This document shows positions 21,230-29,630 of a stretch of 64,000 nucleotides of DNA, one piece after another; position 1 is the stretch's first letter, and each line of letters starts with the position of its first letter. Source of the DNA: Thermoflavimicrobium daqui (lineage in GTDB: Bacteria; Bacillota; Bacilli; Thermoactinomycetales; Thermoactinomycetaceae); contig NZ_KZ845673.1 in assembly GCF_003313465.1 (NCBI RefSeq), forward strand, positions 40,486 to 104,485, written 5' to 3'. The position numbers and the translations under genes were made by a program. The notes beneath the pieces are model-generated. The model did no database searches and was not told where the DNA came from. It saw nothing but the letters and a program-made list of their open reading frames with translations.

Positions 21230-21296
21230 TAGAAGTCGATTTTTTTTTGTATCATCTCTTCAGAACCTTTGTAAACTAATACAAAGGTTGCTGTTC

Positions 21297-21726
21297 TTAA
21301 TGCACGAGTGCTGCTCTTAATTTATTAATGCCAAATTCCAAATACCCCTTTAAACAGGTCAACATATAAACCCAACCCTCTTTATTGCCTATTAATTGAC
21401 TGACTATATTCTCATCATTTTCATTAAAGCCTTCTTCGTTCACTACAATCAATGTACTTGAATAATCCATCTCACTCAACATAATGGTAACTAAATGTTC
21501 TCCAAAATAATCCCATTTGAAAACGATTTTCTTGTTTTCCTCGATTTTTATTACTTTTATTTTCCCTTCTGCCTCATATTCATCGTATCTCAATGTAATC
21601 GTCTTACCTTCTTCCCATCTTTCAGAACTCGATGAAAACCAAAAGTTTCCGATTTGTGAAGGATCGACAATAGCTTCATACTTCATCGGCAGGTTTCAAT
21701 ATTTTCATTTTTGTTACGTTGTTCAT
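21297..21726 (-). pseudogene. SRPBCC (AHSA1-type) protein with N-terminal frameshift
   Basis: The natural start is probably the ATG at 21726 (GGAAGTTGATTT upstream; MNNVTKMKILKPADEV), but the frame breaks near 21677 and continues as YEAIVDPSQIGNFWFSSSSE to the C-terminus ELGINKLR-like helix. Either two bases were lost or the protein restarts at an internal ATG without a good site. Otherwise the fold signature is intact over about 128 residues. Sequencing error is possible. Confidence 0.65.
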
Positions 21727-22271
21727 ACTAAATCAACTTCCTTTCTTGGCTGCACACAACGTTAAGTTATTCCGTTGCATCTTTTCTTCTTGTAACTTTG
21801 CGCCTTTATACATTATTGTATATACTTGACCCAATCATTAGACCCAATAGGGGGAATAGCAAGATGAAACTAGGCTATATAAAACAAAGAAAAAAAATAG
21901 CCTAAGTTCAGTAAAACATAGACCTAGATTGATTTTTTCTTTGTTTTATCATTCAATTGATACTACCGCGCTATTACTTGCTTCCCTGCTTAGATTCAGT
22001 CGGCAAAGCCTCTCTCATCACGCAGGCTACGTCCCCCTTCTTTAACAAAAATAATAAATCCAAACAAGTTTGAAACACAAACTTAAAAATAAACACCTTT
22101 ATATTTATAGTAACAGACCATTAATCTATACATAAGATAGTGCCAAAAAACAAAAACTGATATAACTCCCCCATCCTACTATAAAATAGCCCAAAAAAAA
22201 CTATATGCACCAGCAATAAAAAAACAAAAAAAGGCTTCCTTTCGGTAAGCCTAATCCAATAAAAAAAATTG
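21727..22271. other. Non-coding stretch next to the replication gene
   Basis: No gene supported. It holds a long inverted repeat: ATAAAACAAAGAAAAAA (21878-21894) and TTTTTTCTTTGTTTTAT (21933-21949) with a further GGCTAT/ATAGCC pair inside, and a terminator hairpin (AGGCTT/AAGCCT, 22231-22252) for the leftward rep genes. Together with the iterons this could be part of a replication origin. Confidence 0.4.
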
Positions 22272-22338
22272 TTTATAGTGACAGCGAGTACGCAACGAAC
22301 ATCAGTTCGATATCTTATAGTGACAACTAGTACGCACC
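22272..22338. repeat. Iteron-like direct repeats
   Basis: TTATAGTGACA..(A/T)AGTACGCA-type units occur at 22273-22294 and 22315-22336, 42 bases apart, with a small inverted repeat CGAAC/GTTCG between them. They lie directly downstream of the replication genes, a place where plasmid iterons or origin repeats are found. Confidence 0.5.
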
Positions 22339-22557
22339 TTATAATATTTGCTTTTTTAACTTACGAATATAAGCTTCACTGACTTCCAACATTTTTGATA
22401 ACTTATAGTTTGATGCTTCTGGATGCTCTTTAATTAGCACTTTAAGCTGATCAACCTTACTTTCTTTTTGTTTTTTTCTTTGCTTCTCATATTCTTCCTT
22501 AGTGACTGACCCCCGTTTTTCTCTCTGATACTCAGTATTACGTTTCCTTTTTGTCAC
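22339..22557 (-). CDS. Small HTH protein next to rep
   Basis: A 72-residue, very basic protein: a Lys/Glu-rich coil (KEEYEKQRKKQKESK) followed by a helix-turn-helix NYKLSKMLEVSEAYIRKLKK. It starts 4 bases after the rep stop and is surely co-transcribed. Such proteins act as rep accessory or copy-control factors; the exact role is not deducible. Confidence 0.65.
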   Translation of the reverse strand: MTKRKRNTEYQREKRGSVTKEEYEKQRKKQKESKVDQLKVLIKEHPEASNYKLSKMLEVSEAYIRKLKKQIL

Positions 22558-22561
22558 TCTA

Positions 22562-23602
22562 TCAATTAGGACTCGATTCTTCTTCTGTAATATTAAGCTT
22601 TTCTATAATTGTTGATGATTTCTCAGGTTTAACAAGATCAGAAGCCAATCCCCTCATCCGGTAATTATTTTCTGCAAAGGCTTTTAAAAATTTAGTTGCA
22701 TCATCATAAGCTGATTTAGCAGTCACATCAACTTCTTTTTTTAAAAGTGGCTCCGTAAATTTTTCATTGATTTGCCGAGCGAAGACAATAGTAGCAGCTT
22801 GCGTCTTTACAATAAGAGCTATTGTGAATGAGTAAGAATACAGAAAGGTATTCCTATAGCCTGTCATCTTACTCTGGCGTAATTGTACTAAAAGCTCCAA
22901 ATCGTCTTTCTTCTTTGTATTTAAGGAGTATAAATCCACTACACCTTTTGGCGGTGGAAAAATAACAACACCTTGTTTCTTCTTTCTACGAGTCTTACGA
23001 ATCTCTTCGATCGGAGTAACATATCGATAAAGCTCTTGTAATGTATATTCCACAGGATTCCAGATCTCAACTGTTGCCTTTATCTGATTCTTTTGGTTAA
23101 TCGTATTCGGAAAACGCAAGACCCGTGTTGGGTCTGTTGTCCTTGTATCAGCTCCCAAAAATGCTAACTTTGCAATATATTGAGAAGTAATATAACGACT
23201 TAACCACGAAATTTTTGGTGCAGCTCCACCCTCAATTCCATAGATAAGTTGTAAACCTCGTCCAGATTGGACAAACAAATTAGGCTCAGGGAGTGTGTCA
23301 TCCATAATCATTACTTGTATCTCATCTATCGCTTCTTCTATAGAAGCCCCCACTTTGTATATATCCAAATCAACACCAAGGTTCCGAATCTGCATTAAAC
23401 TTGTTTCTTGACGACTACCATACTTAAATGCATTCAAAGAAAGATAAACATTACTCTTATTTTGATCCTGTGCATATGACAGCATTTTTTGGATGTCATT
23501 TAATCCCCAAAAACGTTGAAATTTTTCTGGTAACTGTAAAGTACAAACAAAACCCGTTTTCTTACGAGACGACAGATAGCAATCAGTCCAATCTTTAATC
23601 AA
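22562..23602 (-). CDS. Primase-type plasmid/phage replication protein
   Basis: A 346-residue protein with the signature of archaeo-eukaryotic-type primases: LGVDLDIYK (metal-binding Asp78, Asp80), a nucleotide-binding VQSGRGLQLIYG (111-122) and DPTRVLRFPNTIN (about 157-169). Such proteins start replication of small plasmids and phages. Start is TTG at 23602 with AAGGAG 5-6 bases upstream. The C-terminus continues with helices but no helicase domain, so it depends on host or partner helicase. Lies with a small HTH protein and iteron-like repeats; probably an integrated replicon. Confidence 0.7.
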   Translation of the reverse strand: MIKDWTDCYLSSRKKTGFVCTLQLPEKFQRFWGLNDIQKMLSYAQDQNKSNVYLSLNAFKYGSRQETSLMQIRNLGVDLDIYKVGASIEEAIDEIQVMIMDDTLPEPNLFVQSGRGLQLIYGIEGGAAPKISWLSRYITSQYIAKLAFLGADTRTTDPTRVLRFPNTINQKNQIKATVEIWNPVEYTLQELYRYVTPIEEIRKTRRKKKQGVVIFPPPKGVVDLYSLNTKKKDDLELLVQLRQSKMTGYRNTFLYSYSFTIALIVKTQAATIVFARQINEKFTEPLLKKEVDVTAKSAYDDATKFLKAFAENNYRMRGLASDLVKPEKSSTIIEKLNITEEESSPN

Positions 23603-23604
23603 AA

Positions 23605-24138
23605 CTACTCCTTAATTGTGGAATCAAAGCAAGTGCGAACATTGTTGTCCCTGACTATAGCCATGCTCCTCGTGTGCGGCGACTTCTAGAGGAGTACTCG
23701 ACTAATCTATCTGTTCGATTGCTTAATTCTCTTGATGATGGTAAATCTTCAATTAACGCAATCTTTCGTATTCTAGATGATCTTAAGGCCGTTCCAATCG
23801 CTCAATATATTACTGCTGGTGTTTCTGGTTCTCGTACTGCGTACCGTTTACCTTCAGGACGAATTATCTATTTCAAACAGATTCGCCCGGTTCGACTACC
23901 TAAAACTTGTAATAATTGCCGATTTAACAATGAGACTGACTGCCAAGAAGGCTACTATGGAGTAAGGCTCTATCGGGCGCAAAATAGTGGTTATCAATTT
24001 GGAGTTTGCATTCAACGAATGGATTTATGTATGCCAATAGAGGAATTTGTAGATAGTGATCTCTGCAAAGAGATTGTTAACTTTCGTGAATCAGAGTACC
24101 ATCAACTGACTAGAGGAGGTCACACAGATGTCCATTGA
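23605..24138 (+). pseudogene. Radical-SAM (MoaA-like) protein, C-terminal part
   Basis: The open frame reads IKASANIVVPDYSHAPRVRR and ends with a cysteine-rich Fe-S region (TCNNCRFNNETDCQEGYYG, GVCIQRMDLCMP), like the C-terminal cluster domain of MoaA-type enzymes. The N-terminal half with the CxxxCxxC SAM motif is absent: the sequence upstream is the replication gene, so the gene was cut by that element. An internal GTG at 23674 opens a 154-codon frame. It overlaps the CYTH gene by 11 bases. Confidence 0.6.
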
Positions 24139-24664
24139 GTACGAGGGGAAAATTCTCGATATCGATCCGACAGCCATTTCAAAAAAAATCATTGCCATCG
24201 GTGGTGAGCGAATGGGAGAATCATTTATGCGTCGCTATGTGTATGACATCATCCCAAATGATAAAAGCCGCTGGATTCGTCTTAGAGACACTGGGAAAGA
24301 AGTAACACTTACAGTTAAAGAGATCGTACATGATGGAATTGATGGAACCCATGAAGTAGAGATTCTTGTCGATAATTTTGAAGCAACAAACCAACTACTT
24401 GGTAAGCTCGGATTCCATCCCAAAGGATATCAAGAAAACCATCGTACCAGTTTTTTTTTGAACGGCGTGCGTTTAGAGATCGACCATTGGCCATTAATTC
24501 CACCTTATTTGGAAATTGAGGGGAACTCCCATGAACAGGTGATCCAAGTAGCTACGTTGCTTGGTTTCGATAAATCACAGATAACTGGCGAGAATACGAT
24601 TAAAATTTATGCCCGATATGGCATTGATCTAAATACTATTAAAGAGCTTCGTTTCAACCTTTAA
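24128..24664 (+). CDS. CYTH-domain protein (class IV adenylate cyclase-like)
   Basis: A 178-residue CYTH (triphosphate tunnel) protein. It has the ExExK motif in IEYEGKILDI, then FMRRYVYDI, WIRLRDTGKEVTLTVKE and a late LEIDHWPLIPPYLEIEG. The family hydrolyses or cyclises triphosphates (CyaB cyclases, thiamine- or tripolyphosphatases). AGGAGG precedes the ATG. It overlaps the radical-SAM fragment, so the two were an operon; the pairing suggests a shared nucleotide-linked pathway, but this is inference. Confidence 0.85.
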   Translation: MSIEYEGKILDIDPTAISKKIIAIGGERMGESFMRRYVYDIIPNDKSRWIRLRDTGKEVTLTVKEIVHDGIDGTHEVEILVDNFEATNQLLGKLGFHPKGYQENHRTSFFLNGVRLEIDHWPLIPPYLEIEGNSHEQVIQVATLLGFDKSQITGENTIKIYARYGIDLNTIKELRFNL

Positions 24665-24723
24665 ATGGAGTACTCTTCAATTAAAATTAAGGAATATCTT
24701 AAAAAAAGTAAATATCAGAAAAT

Positions 24724-24762
24724 ACCCGTATCAACTACACTTAAAATGATACGGGTTTCTTA
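24724..24762 (+). terminator. Terminator of the radical-SAM/CYTH operon
   Basis: ACCCGTATCA/TGATACGGGT, a perfect 10-base stem, followed by TTTCTTAT. Confidence 0.8.
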
Positions 24763-24960
24763 TGTTTATAAGATACAACAATATAAATTGACAGGTAATT
24801 CAGAAAAATGATCTCCTGTTAGAAGAATAAATAGTTCTATTTCGGTTATAATGGATGGTTTTTGGTAATTTTAATTATGTTGGTGCGATAGCTAAAATAA
24901 TTAATGGGCAAAAACACCCTTATATGAGAGTATCTTTATCAGTAGTGATAAAATACCCTC

Positions 24961-25001
24961 AAAGCAAAAAGCCCTAGTATCTTAATATAAAAATACTAGG
25001 G
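24961..25001 (-). terminator. Terminator of the leftward TPR gene
   Basis: CCCTAGTAT/ATACTAGGG stem followed on the minus strand by GGCTTTTTGC. It lies 30 bases after the TPR/peptide stop. Confidence 0.75.
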
Positions 25002-25030
25002 ATAATTATAAACAATAATAAAATGAATGT

Positions 25031-25090
25031 TTAACTGCCTGGAGGATCACCAACAGTATGATTTTTAATTTGTTCATGAGTGTTATTCAT
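25031..25090 (-). CDS. Nested 19-residue peptide ending VGDPPGS
   Basis: An ATG at 25090 lies 8 bases after AAAGGAGGTG and is in frame with the end of the TPR gene; it would give MNNTHEQIKNHTVGDPPGS. The parallel locus at 29520 gives MRVGDPPEGG, sharing VGDPP-G. No secretion signal is present. I infer a candidate signalling or regulatory peptide made by internal initiation; it could also just be the TPR protein's tail. Confidence 0.45.
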   Translation of the reverse strand: MNNTHEQIKNHTVGDPPGS

Positions 25091-25908
25091 TTCCTTTTCA
25101 CCTCCTTTAGCATAGGAATGGAAAAAGTCAAGTGCATAGTTTGTAAAAGTAGGATCACCAATATCCTTTAAATAAATTGCTAGTTTTAGGAGGATCTTAT
25201 TTTTTTGATCTATAAAAAGATGTTTTTCAGCCAGTTCTAATGCCTCACTAAAACATTGATGTACCTTGTCGTCCTTTTTTAATTTTATATAACAATCTCC
25301 TAAACCGGAAAGAGCTTGCGTTTCAAGATAAACATCATTTGTTTTTTTACTATATTTCCTTGCGTTTAGGAAAGATTTTTCAGAACGTTTTAAGTCCCCT
25401 AAGTTATCATGTAACATTCCGAGCTGAATGTAAACATAAGCAAGAAGATACTCTCTTTTTACTTTGTCCTTTAGTTTTAAAGCAGTACGAAAACAGCATT
25501 CAGCTAGATTAAGTTTATTTTGTTTTATATAAATACTCCCTAATGTAGTCCACAATTCAAGGGACCTTTCGTACATTTTATCTAAACGTGCAATCTCAAT
25601 TCCTTTTAGAGCATATACTTTCGCTTCAGACAAACTACCATTCCTTGCTAAAAGCTTAGAATACATTTCGTACATATTAAGTGTAGACTCATTGCTTTTA
25701 CTCTGAAAAGTATATATTTCTTTGTCTTGTATAAAATTATTCTTGTTTACTGCTAAATCCTCAAGAAATTTCTGAGCATCCCCGAATCGATTCAGTTTTT
25801 CAAGGTAAATAACTTTACTAACTTGGATTAGATCATACAAATATTTTCTTTCGCCATCATAAAGAAAATATTTTATCGCTTCATTAGAGTATTGCTCAAA
25901 AAAAGCAT
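25031..25908 (-). CDS. TPR (RRNPP-like) regulator, N-terminally truncated
   Basis: About 290 residues of tetratricopeptide repeats (ELWTTLGSIYIKQNKLNLAE, YIQLGMLHDNLGDLKRSEKS, ALSGLGDCYIKLKKDD). Peptide-binding regulators of the Rap/NprR/PrgX type share this fold and carry an N-terminal HTH, which is missing: the frame runs into the antisense of a lasso-cyclase-like fragment near 25908. The C-terminus continues in frame into MNNTHEQIKNHTVGDPPGS, which has its own ribosome site. A second TPR gene (28558-29552) ends the same way. Probably a non-functional receptor or a free TPR domain. Confidence 0.6.
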
Positions 25909-25911
25909 TAA

Positions 25912-26366
25912 TGGGCTGGTCTAGTTTACCAAGTAATGCTATTTGGTATACAGAAGAAGCCAAATATAAGGCAGGGGAATTATTAATTCAATATTCAAAT
26001 GAGGCAGAACCCTTTTCTTATAAAGCTGGTCAACATCAATCAATGGTTGATATAAATCTTATTGGACGTACTTCACGTATTGAAAAGCAAATAGCCGACA
26101 GGATTGGTATTAATCTACACTTTCCGTATTTAGACCATCATATCATCCAAACTTGTATGAGTACAAATATGGAAGAACGAATGAGCCCATATGAATTTAA
26201 ACCTCTACTAAAAAAAGCGTTTAATAGAGAATTACCTAAAAAATTATTAGAGAGAACTACAAAAGGAGATTACACATATGATTTATTTTTTGGAATGAAA
26301 AAGAATGTTCATCAGATTTTAGAGCTTCTTCAAACTTCACATTTGGCAGAACAAGAGAAAGGTCCC
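25912..26366 (+). pseudogene. Asparagine-synthase-like lasso cyclase, C-terminal fragment
   Basis: The frame reads AGQHQSMVDINLIGRTSRIE, IGINLHFPYLDHHIIQTCMS, MSPYEFKPLLKKAFNRELP and RTTKGDYTYDLFF. This is the C-terminal part of an asparagine-synthase-type enzyme; the wording resembles the macrolactam synthetase (C protein) of lasso-peptide clusters more than AsnB. The glutaminase and ATP-pyrophosphatase parts are absent, and both ends are junctions with unrelated fragments. No lasso precursor or protease was seen in the window. Confidence 0.5.
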
Positions 26367-26730
26367 CATTCGTTGCGTCCAGTAAATTCTTACAGAAAGT
26401 ATGTCGAAGACTATGGATAGTGATATCCTCATTTCCTGTAATTTGCTCTAAATAAGGTTTGACTTGTTTATGAATGGCTTGTCTGGACATTTTTTCACCA
26501 CGATTGGAGATAAACATTGCATTCGTTTGTGATTCTCTCACCTCTAGCCATTCATCGATAGCTCTACAAATATCTTTTACAGCCTTAACTGTATCCATTT
26601 TCCCACCTTTACCCTGGCGAATGTCAATTGTCCCTTCACTACCCCACTTCTTATAATCATCCAGTTCTAAGTTAGCAACCTCACTCACACGAAGGCCTGC
26701 CTGTAGCATCAATCGAATCATTGCTTTATG
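26366..26730 (-). pseudogene. Tyrosine recombinase, internal fragment
   Basis: The frame reads IRLMLQAGLRVSEVANLELD, TIDIRQGKGGKMDTVK and ITIHSLRHTFCKNLLDATNG: the catalytic Arg and H-x-x-R boxes of an integrase. Its 5' end is cut by the miniature element at 26730 and its 3' end, with the Tyr, by the lasso-cyclase-like fragment. Dead. Confidence 0.7.
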
Positions 26731-26872
26731 GGGCAGAAGGAGCATCGATCGATTTTGGGGCCAAGAAGGAATTAAATGGAAAAATAACTTGAGTTACCTA
26801 TATGGTTTCTCAAGTCATTTTTCCATTTACTGGATTTGTGGCACCAAATTTGCTGTTCGCTCCTTCTATCCC
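26730..26872. repeat. Palindromic miniature element, full copy
   Basis: A 143-base imperfect palindrome. The left arm starts GGGGCAGAAGGAGC, the right arm reads back as GGGATAGAAGGAGCGAACA; the centre has AAATAACTTGAG and CTCAAGTCATTT. Related copies are at 30682-30773 (one arm cut), 21188-21229 (ends only) and 9337-9378 (centre only). It has no coding capacity, as in a MITE. Confidence 0.65.
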
Positions 26873-26893
26873 TATTATAACCGAATTTATGTA

Positions 26894-27472
26894 TTAATCG
26901 GAAACAAGTGACGGTAAAGCCGCTCTTCTCTCTTTGAATAGCTGAATAGTTTCTTCTAGCTTTGTGAAATTTCCGTATGGTATTTTCACAAAGCTAGAGT
27001 ACTTTTTGTCCCAAAGGTCTAGCGGAATATCAATCGATTTCGGATGGTTATAAGTATCCCATAGCCAACGAATTTCCTGATCGACAATTTCTAAATGTGA
27101 CTGAACCCCGAATCCTGCCCAGTGAATGCCTACCCCGTATTCTTCTTCTTCCTTAGATGTTTCTCCTGTTTTGTTCTCATATTCTCGCATTTTTGCGAAA
27201 ACCTCAACGGATCGACGCGGAAACCCTAGCGTTAAGCCTACGATGAGATGTTCTTCGTAAGAGTCCTTTTCAACCCCTTCAATCTGTTCTTGATACTTCG
27301 TTTTCAATTCTTCATTTTGAAAAAACATAAAACTGTCTGGTTCACTGTCGAATGGCGATATAAATGGATATTGTTTGAGTTGGGCAAAAAACCTCGATTG
27401 CTTATCATTCCTTTTCCAATAGATTACCGCAGGCTTATAACCGTCTAAGAACCCTTGTTCATGCCTTTTCAT
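26894..27472 (-). CDS. Unrecognised family 'GxKPA', copy A
   Basis: A 192-residue protein I do not recognise, but it has three paralogues at 60127, 61408 and 62575. Shared marks: an early FLDGYKPA, a mid FMFFQNEELK, then VGLTLGFPRRSVEVF and IRWLWDTY. No signal peptide or membrane segment. Start chosen at ATG 27472 (a GTG at 27478 is also possible) with GAGGTG upstream. Like every copy it lies just downstream of a small zinc-ribbon gene (27580-27741). Function unknown; the soluble alpha/beta look and clustering with mobile DNA suggest a defence, immunity or element-encoded accessory role, which is speculation. Confidence 0.75.
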   Translation of the reverse strand: MKRHEQGFLDGYKPAVIYWKRNDKQSRFFAQLKQYPFISPFDSEPDSFMFFQNEELKTKYQEQIEGVEKDSYEEHLIVGLTLGFPRRSVEVFAKMREYENKTGETSKEEEEYGVGIHWAGFGVQSHLEIVDQEIRWLWDTYNHPKSIDIPLDLWDKKYSSFVKIPYGNFTKLEETIQLFKERRAALPSLVSD

Positions 27473-27579
27473 TCCCACACCATCACCTCAATTAAAAAAA
27501 TGCCCCCGTAGGGGCTATTCTATATCATTTGCTTCTCCGAAACAACAAAACATTCTTACAAATGTGTTTAGATTACTTA

Positions 27580-27741
27580 TTACTCATTAATCATGTGACA
27601 CTTTTTACAAACCCATTCCCCGCCTATCCACTCGAAGGAAGTACTTCCACAACGGGCACATTTTGCAGGTTTTGGACGGTTATGTCTTACATTAACAATC
27701 TCTAACACCGTAAACTTATTAATATTCTTTTCCTTGTTCAT
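27580..27741 (-). CDS. Small zinc-ribbon protein, copy A
   Basis: A 53-residue protein with CARCGSTSFEWIGGEWVCKKC, a CxxC...CxxC ribbon. GAGGAGG lies 6 bases before the ATG. It starts inside the end of the upstream membrane-protein gene (22-base overlap) and is followed by the copy A 'GxKPA' gene. The W-(I/N)-G-x-x-W-(E/V)-C loop recurs in the ribbons at 60782 and 63247. Role unknown. Confidence 0.75.
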   Translation of the reverse strand: MNKEKNINKFTVLEIVNVRHNRPKPAKCARCGSTSFEWIGGEWVCKKCHMINE

Positions 27742-27958
27742 TGAAATCCTCCTCATTATTTAAACTCGATAAACAAACCGTTATTCGTGCTGCAATAATG
27801 AGGTAATTAATTCGTACATAAAACGCCAAACCTACGATTATTATCGGAGGAGTCAATATACCATAAGGTATCATAGGAACGGCGTTGGGGTATTTTTTGT
27901 GGTAGAACATTAGAGAGTGTGAAATAAGAAACGAAACCATGATCTTGTCGGACAGCAT
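27719..27958 (-). CDS. Small membrane protein in the copy A operon
   Basis: A 79-residue protein with hydrophobic segments IMVSFLISHSLMFY and YGILTPPIIIVGLAFYV plus INYLIIAARI. I choose the ATG at 27958, with AAAGGA upstream, over a longer TTG start. It overlaps the zinc-ribbon gene downstream. No family recognised. Confidence 0.55.
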   Translation of the reverse strand: MLSDKIMVSFLISHSLMFYHKKYPNAVPMIPYGILTPPIIIVGLAFYVRINYLIIAARITVCLSSLNNEEDFNEQGKEY

Positions 27959-28020
27959 ATAGTTTAATCCTTTATTTCTTGCATCACCACCTTTCAAAAT
28001 ATTACATCTATTATAGTGAC

Positions 28021-28287
28021 CTAGTGAGCTCCGAATAGATTAATATCCCTATCTAGAGTTGCATCACATCGACGACATTTCTCCGGTTTGAAGTCTCCTA
28101 ACATCCATATATGTAAAGCATGACATTTTGGGCACGTGTCTGCATTTTTTCCAAATGTTCTTTCTATCAAGCGCAATCGCTTTCTCCTACCATACTCGCG
28201 AATTTTACTTGCTAAATTATCGTGCTTTAAAGTTAGCGAGCAGTGTATTTTTCTGTTTATCGAGCATACTATACTTATTTTTGTCAT
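28021..28287 (-). CDS. Basic zinc-ribbon protein
   Basis: An 88-residue protein: a basic helical N-terminus (REYGRRKRLRLIERTFGKNA) and a ribbon CPKCHALHIWMLGDFKPEKC then RRCDATLDRDINLFGAH. GGAGGT lies 8-9 bases before ATG. The CxxC...CxxC...DRDIN ending resembles the zinc ribbon of TnpB-type nucleases, so it could be a domesticated or remnant piece, but it has a good start and may be functional. First gene of the copy A operon. Confidence 0.6.
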   Translation of the reverse strand: MTKISIVCSINRKIHCSLTLKHDNLASKIREYGRRKRLRLIERTFGKNADTCPKCHALHIWMLGDFKPEKCRRCDATLDRDINLFGAH

Positions 28288-28557
28288 ACAAATAATACCT
28301 CCTGCGCTTGATTTTATGGATATATTCTATTAATCCTTTTCTTACTGGTTATTTGATATTTTACATGATTCAGAATTAGCGAGCAAATAGCCAGTATTCC
28401 GCAAATATGCGTTTTATAGCGGCGTAAAAAGGTAAATTAATACTAAAATAGTATTAATACTCTAAAATCACGGCGTAACCGCCACGAATTAAGGCTAAAC
28501 AAGCGTATAGAGAATCACAATCACGAATTTAAAAAAAGTTGAAGGAAGGGATCTATT
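28288..28557. other. Divergent intergenic region
   Basis: Separates the leftward zinc-ribbon operon from the rightward TPR locus. AT-rich with short repeats (TACTAAAATAGTATTAATACTC) but no gene supported; promoters for both sides presumably lie here. Confidence 0.4.
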
Positions 28558-29552
28558 GTGTTATTTGCTAAATCTAGATTGGAATTAGGCAAGTTCTTAA
28601 AGCAAATTCGTAAGCAAAGAGGGTAGAAAAGTATCCAGAGATCAAAGATACTAATCTTTACTCTTTAATATGTAAGAAAATTGCCGAAACTTACTACTAT
28701 GAGAATGATCTAACAAATGCTCTAAACTACACTAATAAAGGAATACTATATTATCAACCAACAGGAGACAAGAGACATGTCATTCAGTATTTGCTTAGTT
28801 CGAAAGCTATTTATCTGGAGATGCTTGGGCGAAACATGGATGCAAAAATAGTTCTCGATGAATTATGGAAATATTCCCCTTCACCCTTGGTACCAGTAGT
28901 TTTAAGTGCCTATGAAGCTAAAACATCAGTGTTGATTCAATTTAGATTGTATGAGGAAGCCTTACTAGTGGCGAATGAGGGCCTTGATATTGCGATCAAT
29001 AACAAGTTTCTTGATAGGGTACTAGAGTTATGGACTCTGTTAGGGAAGACTTATCTTCTTTTAAATAATTACGATAAAGCAGAGGAATGTTTGTATTATG
29101 CACTGGATTTAAGAGTCCCTGTTAAGCGACTGAAAAGGGAATCGTTAGTTATTGCAACTTACACAGAGTTGGCAAAACTATACCATAAAATAGGCGAATA
29201 TAGGAAATCAGAAGAATACTTTCATAAAGCACTAGCGACAGGCGAAATAACAAATAACAGCAGACGACACGTAGAAGCCCTTCACGAATATGAAAAAACA
29301 TTAATTATGTGGAATAGACCTAAGGATGCAGTTTTACACCTATCGCTAGCTGATAAGCTATGTGACGAATCTAAGTTCATCCGAAAACGTGAGGAAGTTT
29401 TATTTGACTTGAGCAATGCTTACTTACAATTTGACATGAAAATGCATATAAAAATACTTGAAAGAAAACATCAAATTCAACTAATATTGAAGCAAGAGGA
29501 AGTGGAAGGAGGGGTTACTATGCGTGTAGGCGACCCACCTGAAGGCGGTTAG
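28558..29552 (+). pseudogene. HTH-TPR (RRNPP-like) regulator with internal deletion
   Basis: From a GTG with GAAGGAAGGG upstream, the frame gives LFAKSRLELGKFLKQIRKQR, the first helices of an XRE-type HTH, then stops. The TPR part resumes in another frame at about 28627 (VEKYPEIKDTNLYSLICKKI) and runs intact to the end (ELWTLLGKTYLLLNNYDKAE, LAKLYHKIGEYRKSEEYFH). Most of the HTH and the first repeats have been deleted. The C-terminus ends in frame with MRVGDPPEGG, preceded by a strong ribosome site. Paralogue of the TPR gene at 25031. Confidence 0.65.
29520..29552 (+). CDS. Nested 10-residue peptide MRVGDPPEGG
   Basis: GGAAGGAGGGG lies 5 bases before an ATG that is in frame with the TPR gene end, giving MRVGDPPEGG. 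It shares VGDPP-G with the peptide at 25031. If made separately it would be a leaderless peptide. Its strict match in position and sequence with the other locus argues for function, but internal initiation is unproved. Confidence 0.45.
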   Translation: MRVGDPPEGG

Positions 29553-29561
29553 GTTAAAAAT

Positions 29562-29583
29562 AAAGAGACCTTAGGGTCTCTTT
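29562..29583 (+). terminator. Terminator of the TPR/peptide locus
   Basis: AAAGAGACC/GGGTCTCTTT stem with a 3-base loop, 10 bases after the stop. Confidence 0.75.
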
Positions 29584-29630
29584 CAGCTTGTCGACCTGTT
29601 CAAAAATGAACTTTGTCGACAAGCTGAAAG
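29580..29630. repeat. 16-base inverted repeat between converging genes
   Basis: CTTTCAGCTTGTCGAC and GTCGACAAGCTGAAAG are perfect inverted repeats around a 19-base loop. It overlaps the terminators on each side (29562-29583 and 29628-29652), giving three stacked hairpins. Confidence 0.7.

Noticed and set aside
20899..21279. 133-codon frame as a complete small protein
   Set aside because: It is the start of a Tn3 transposase followed by a terminal-repeat hairpin; the last codons are repeat sequence.
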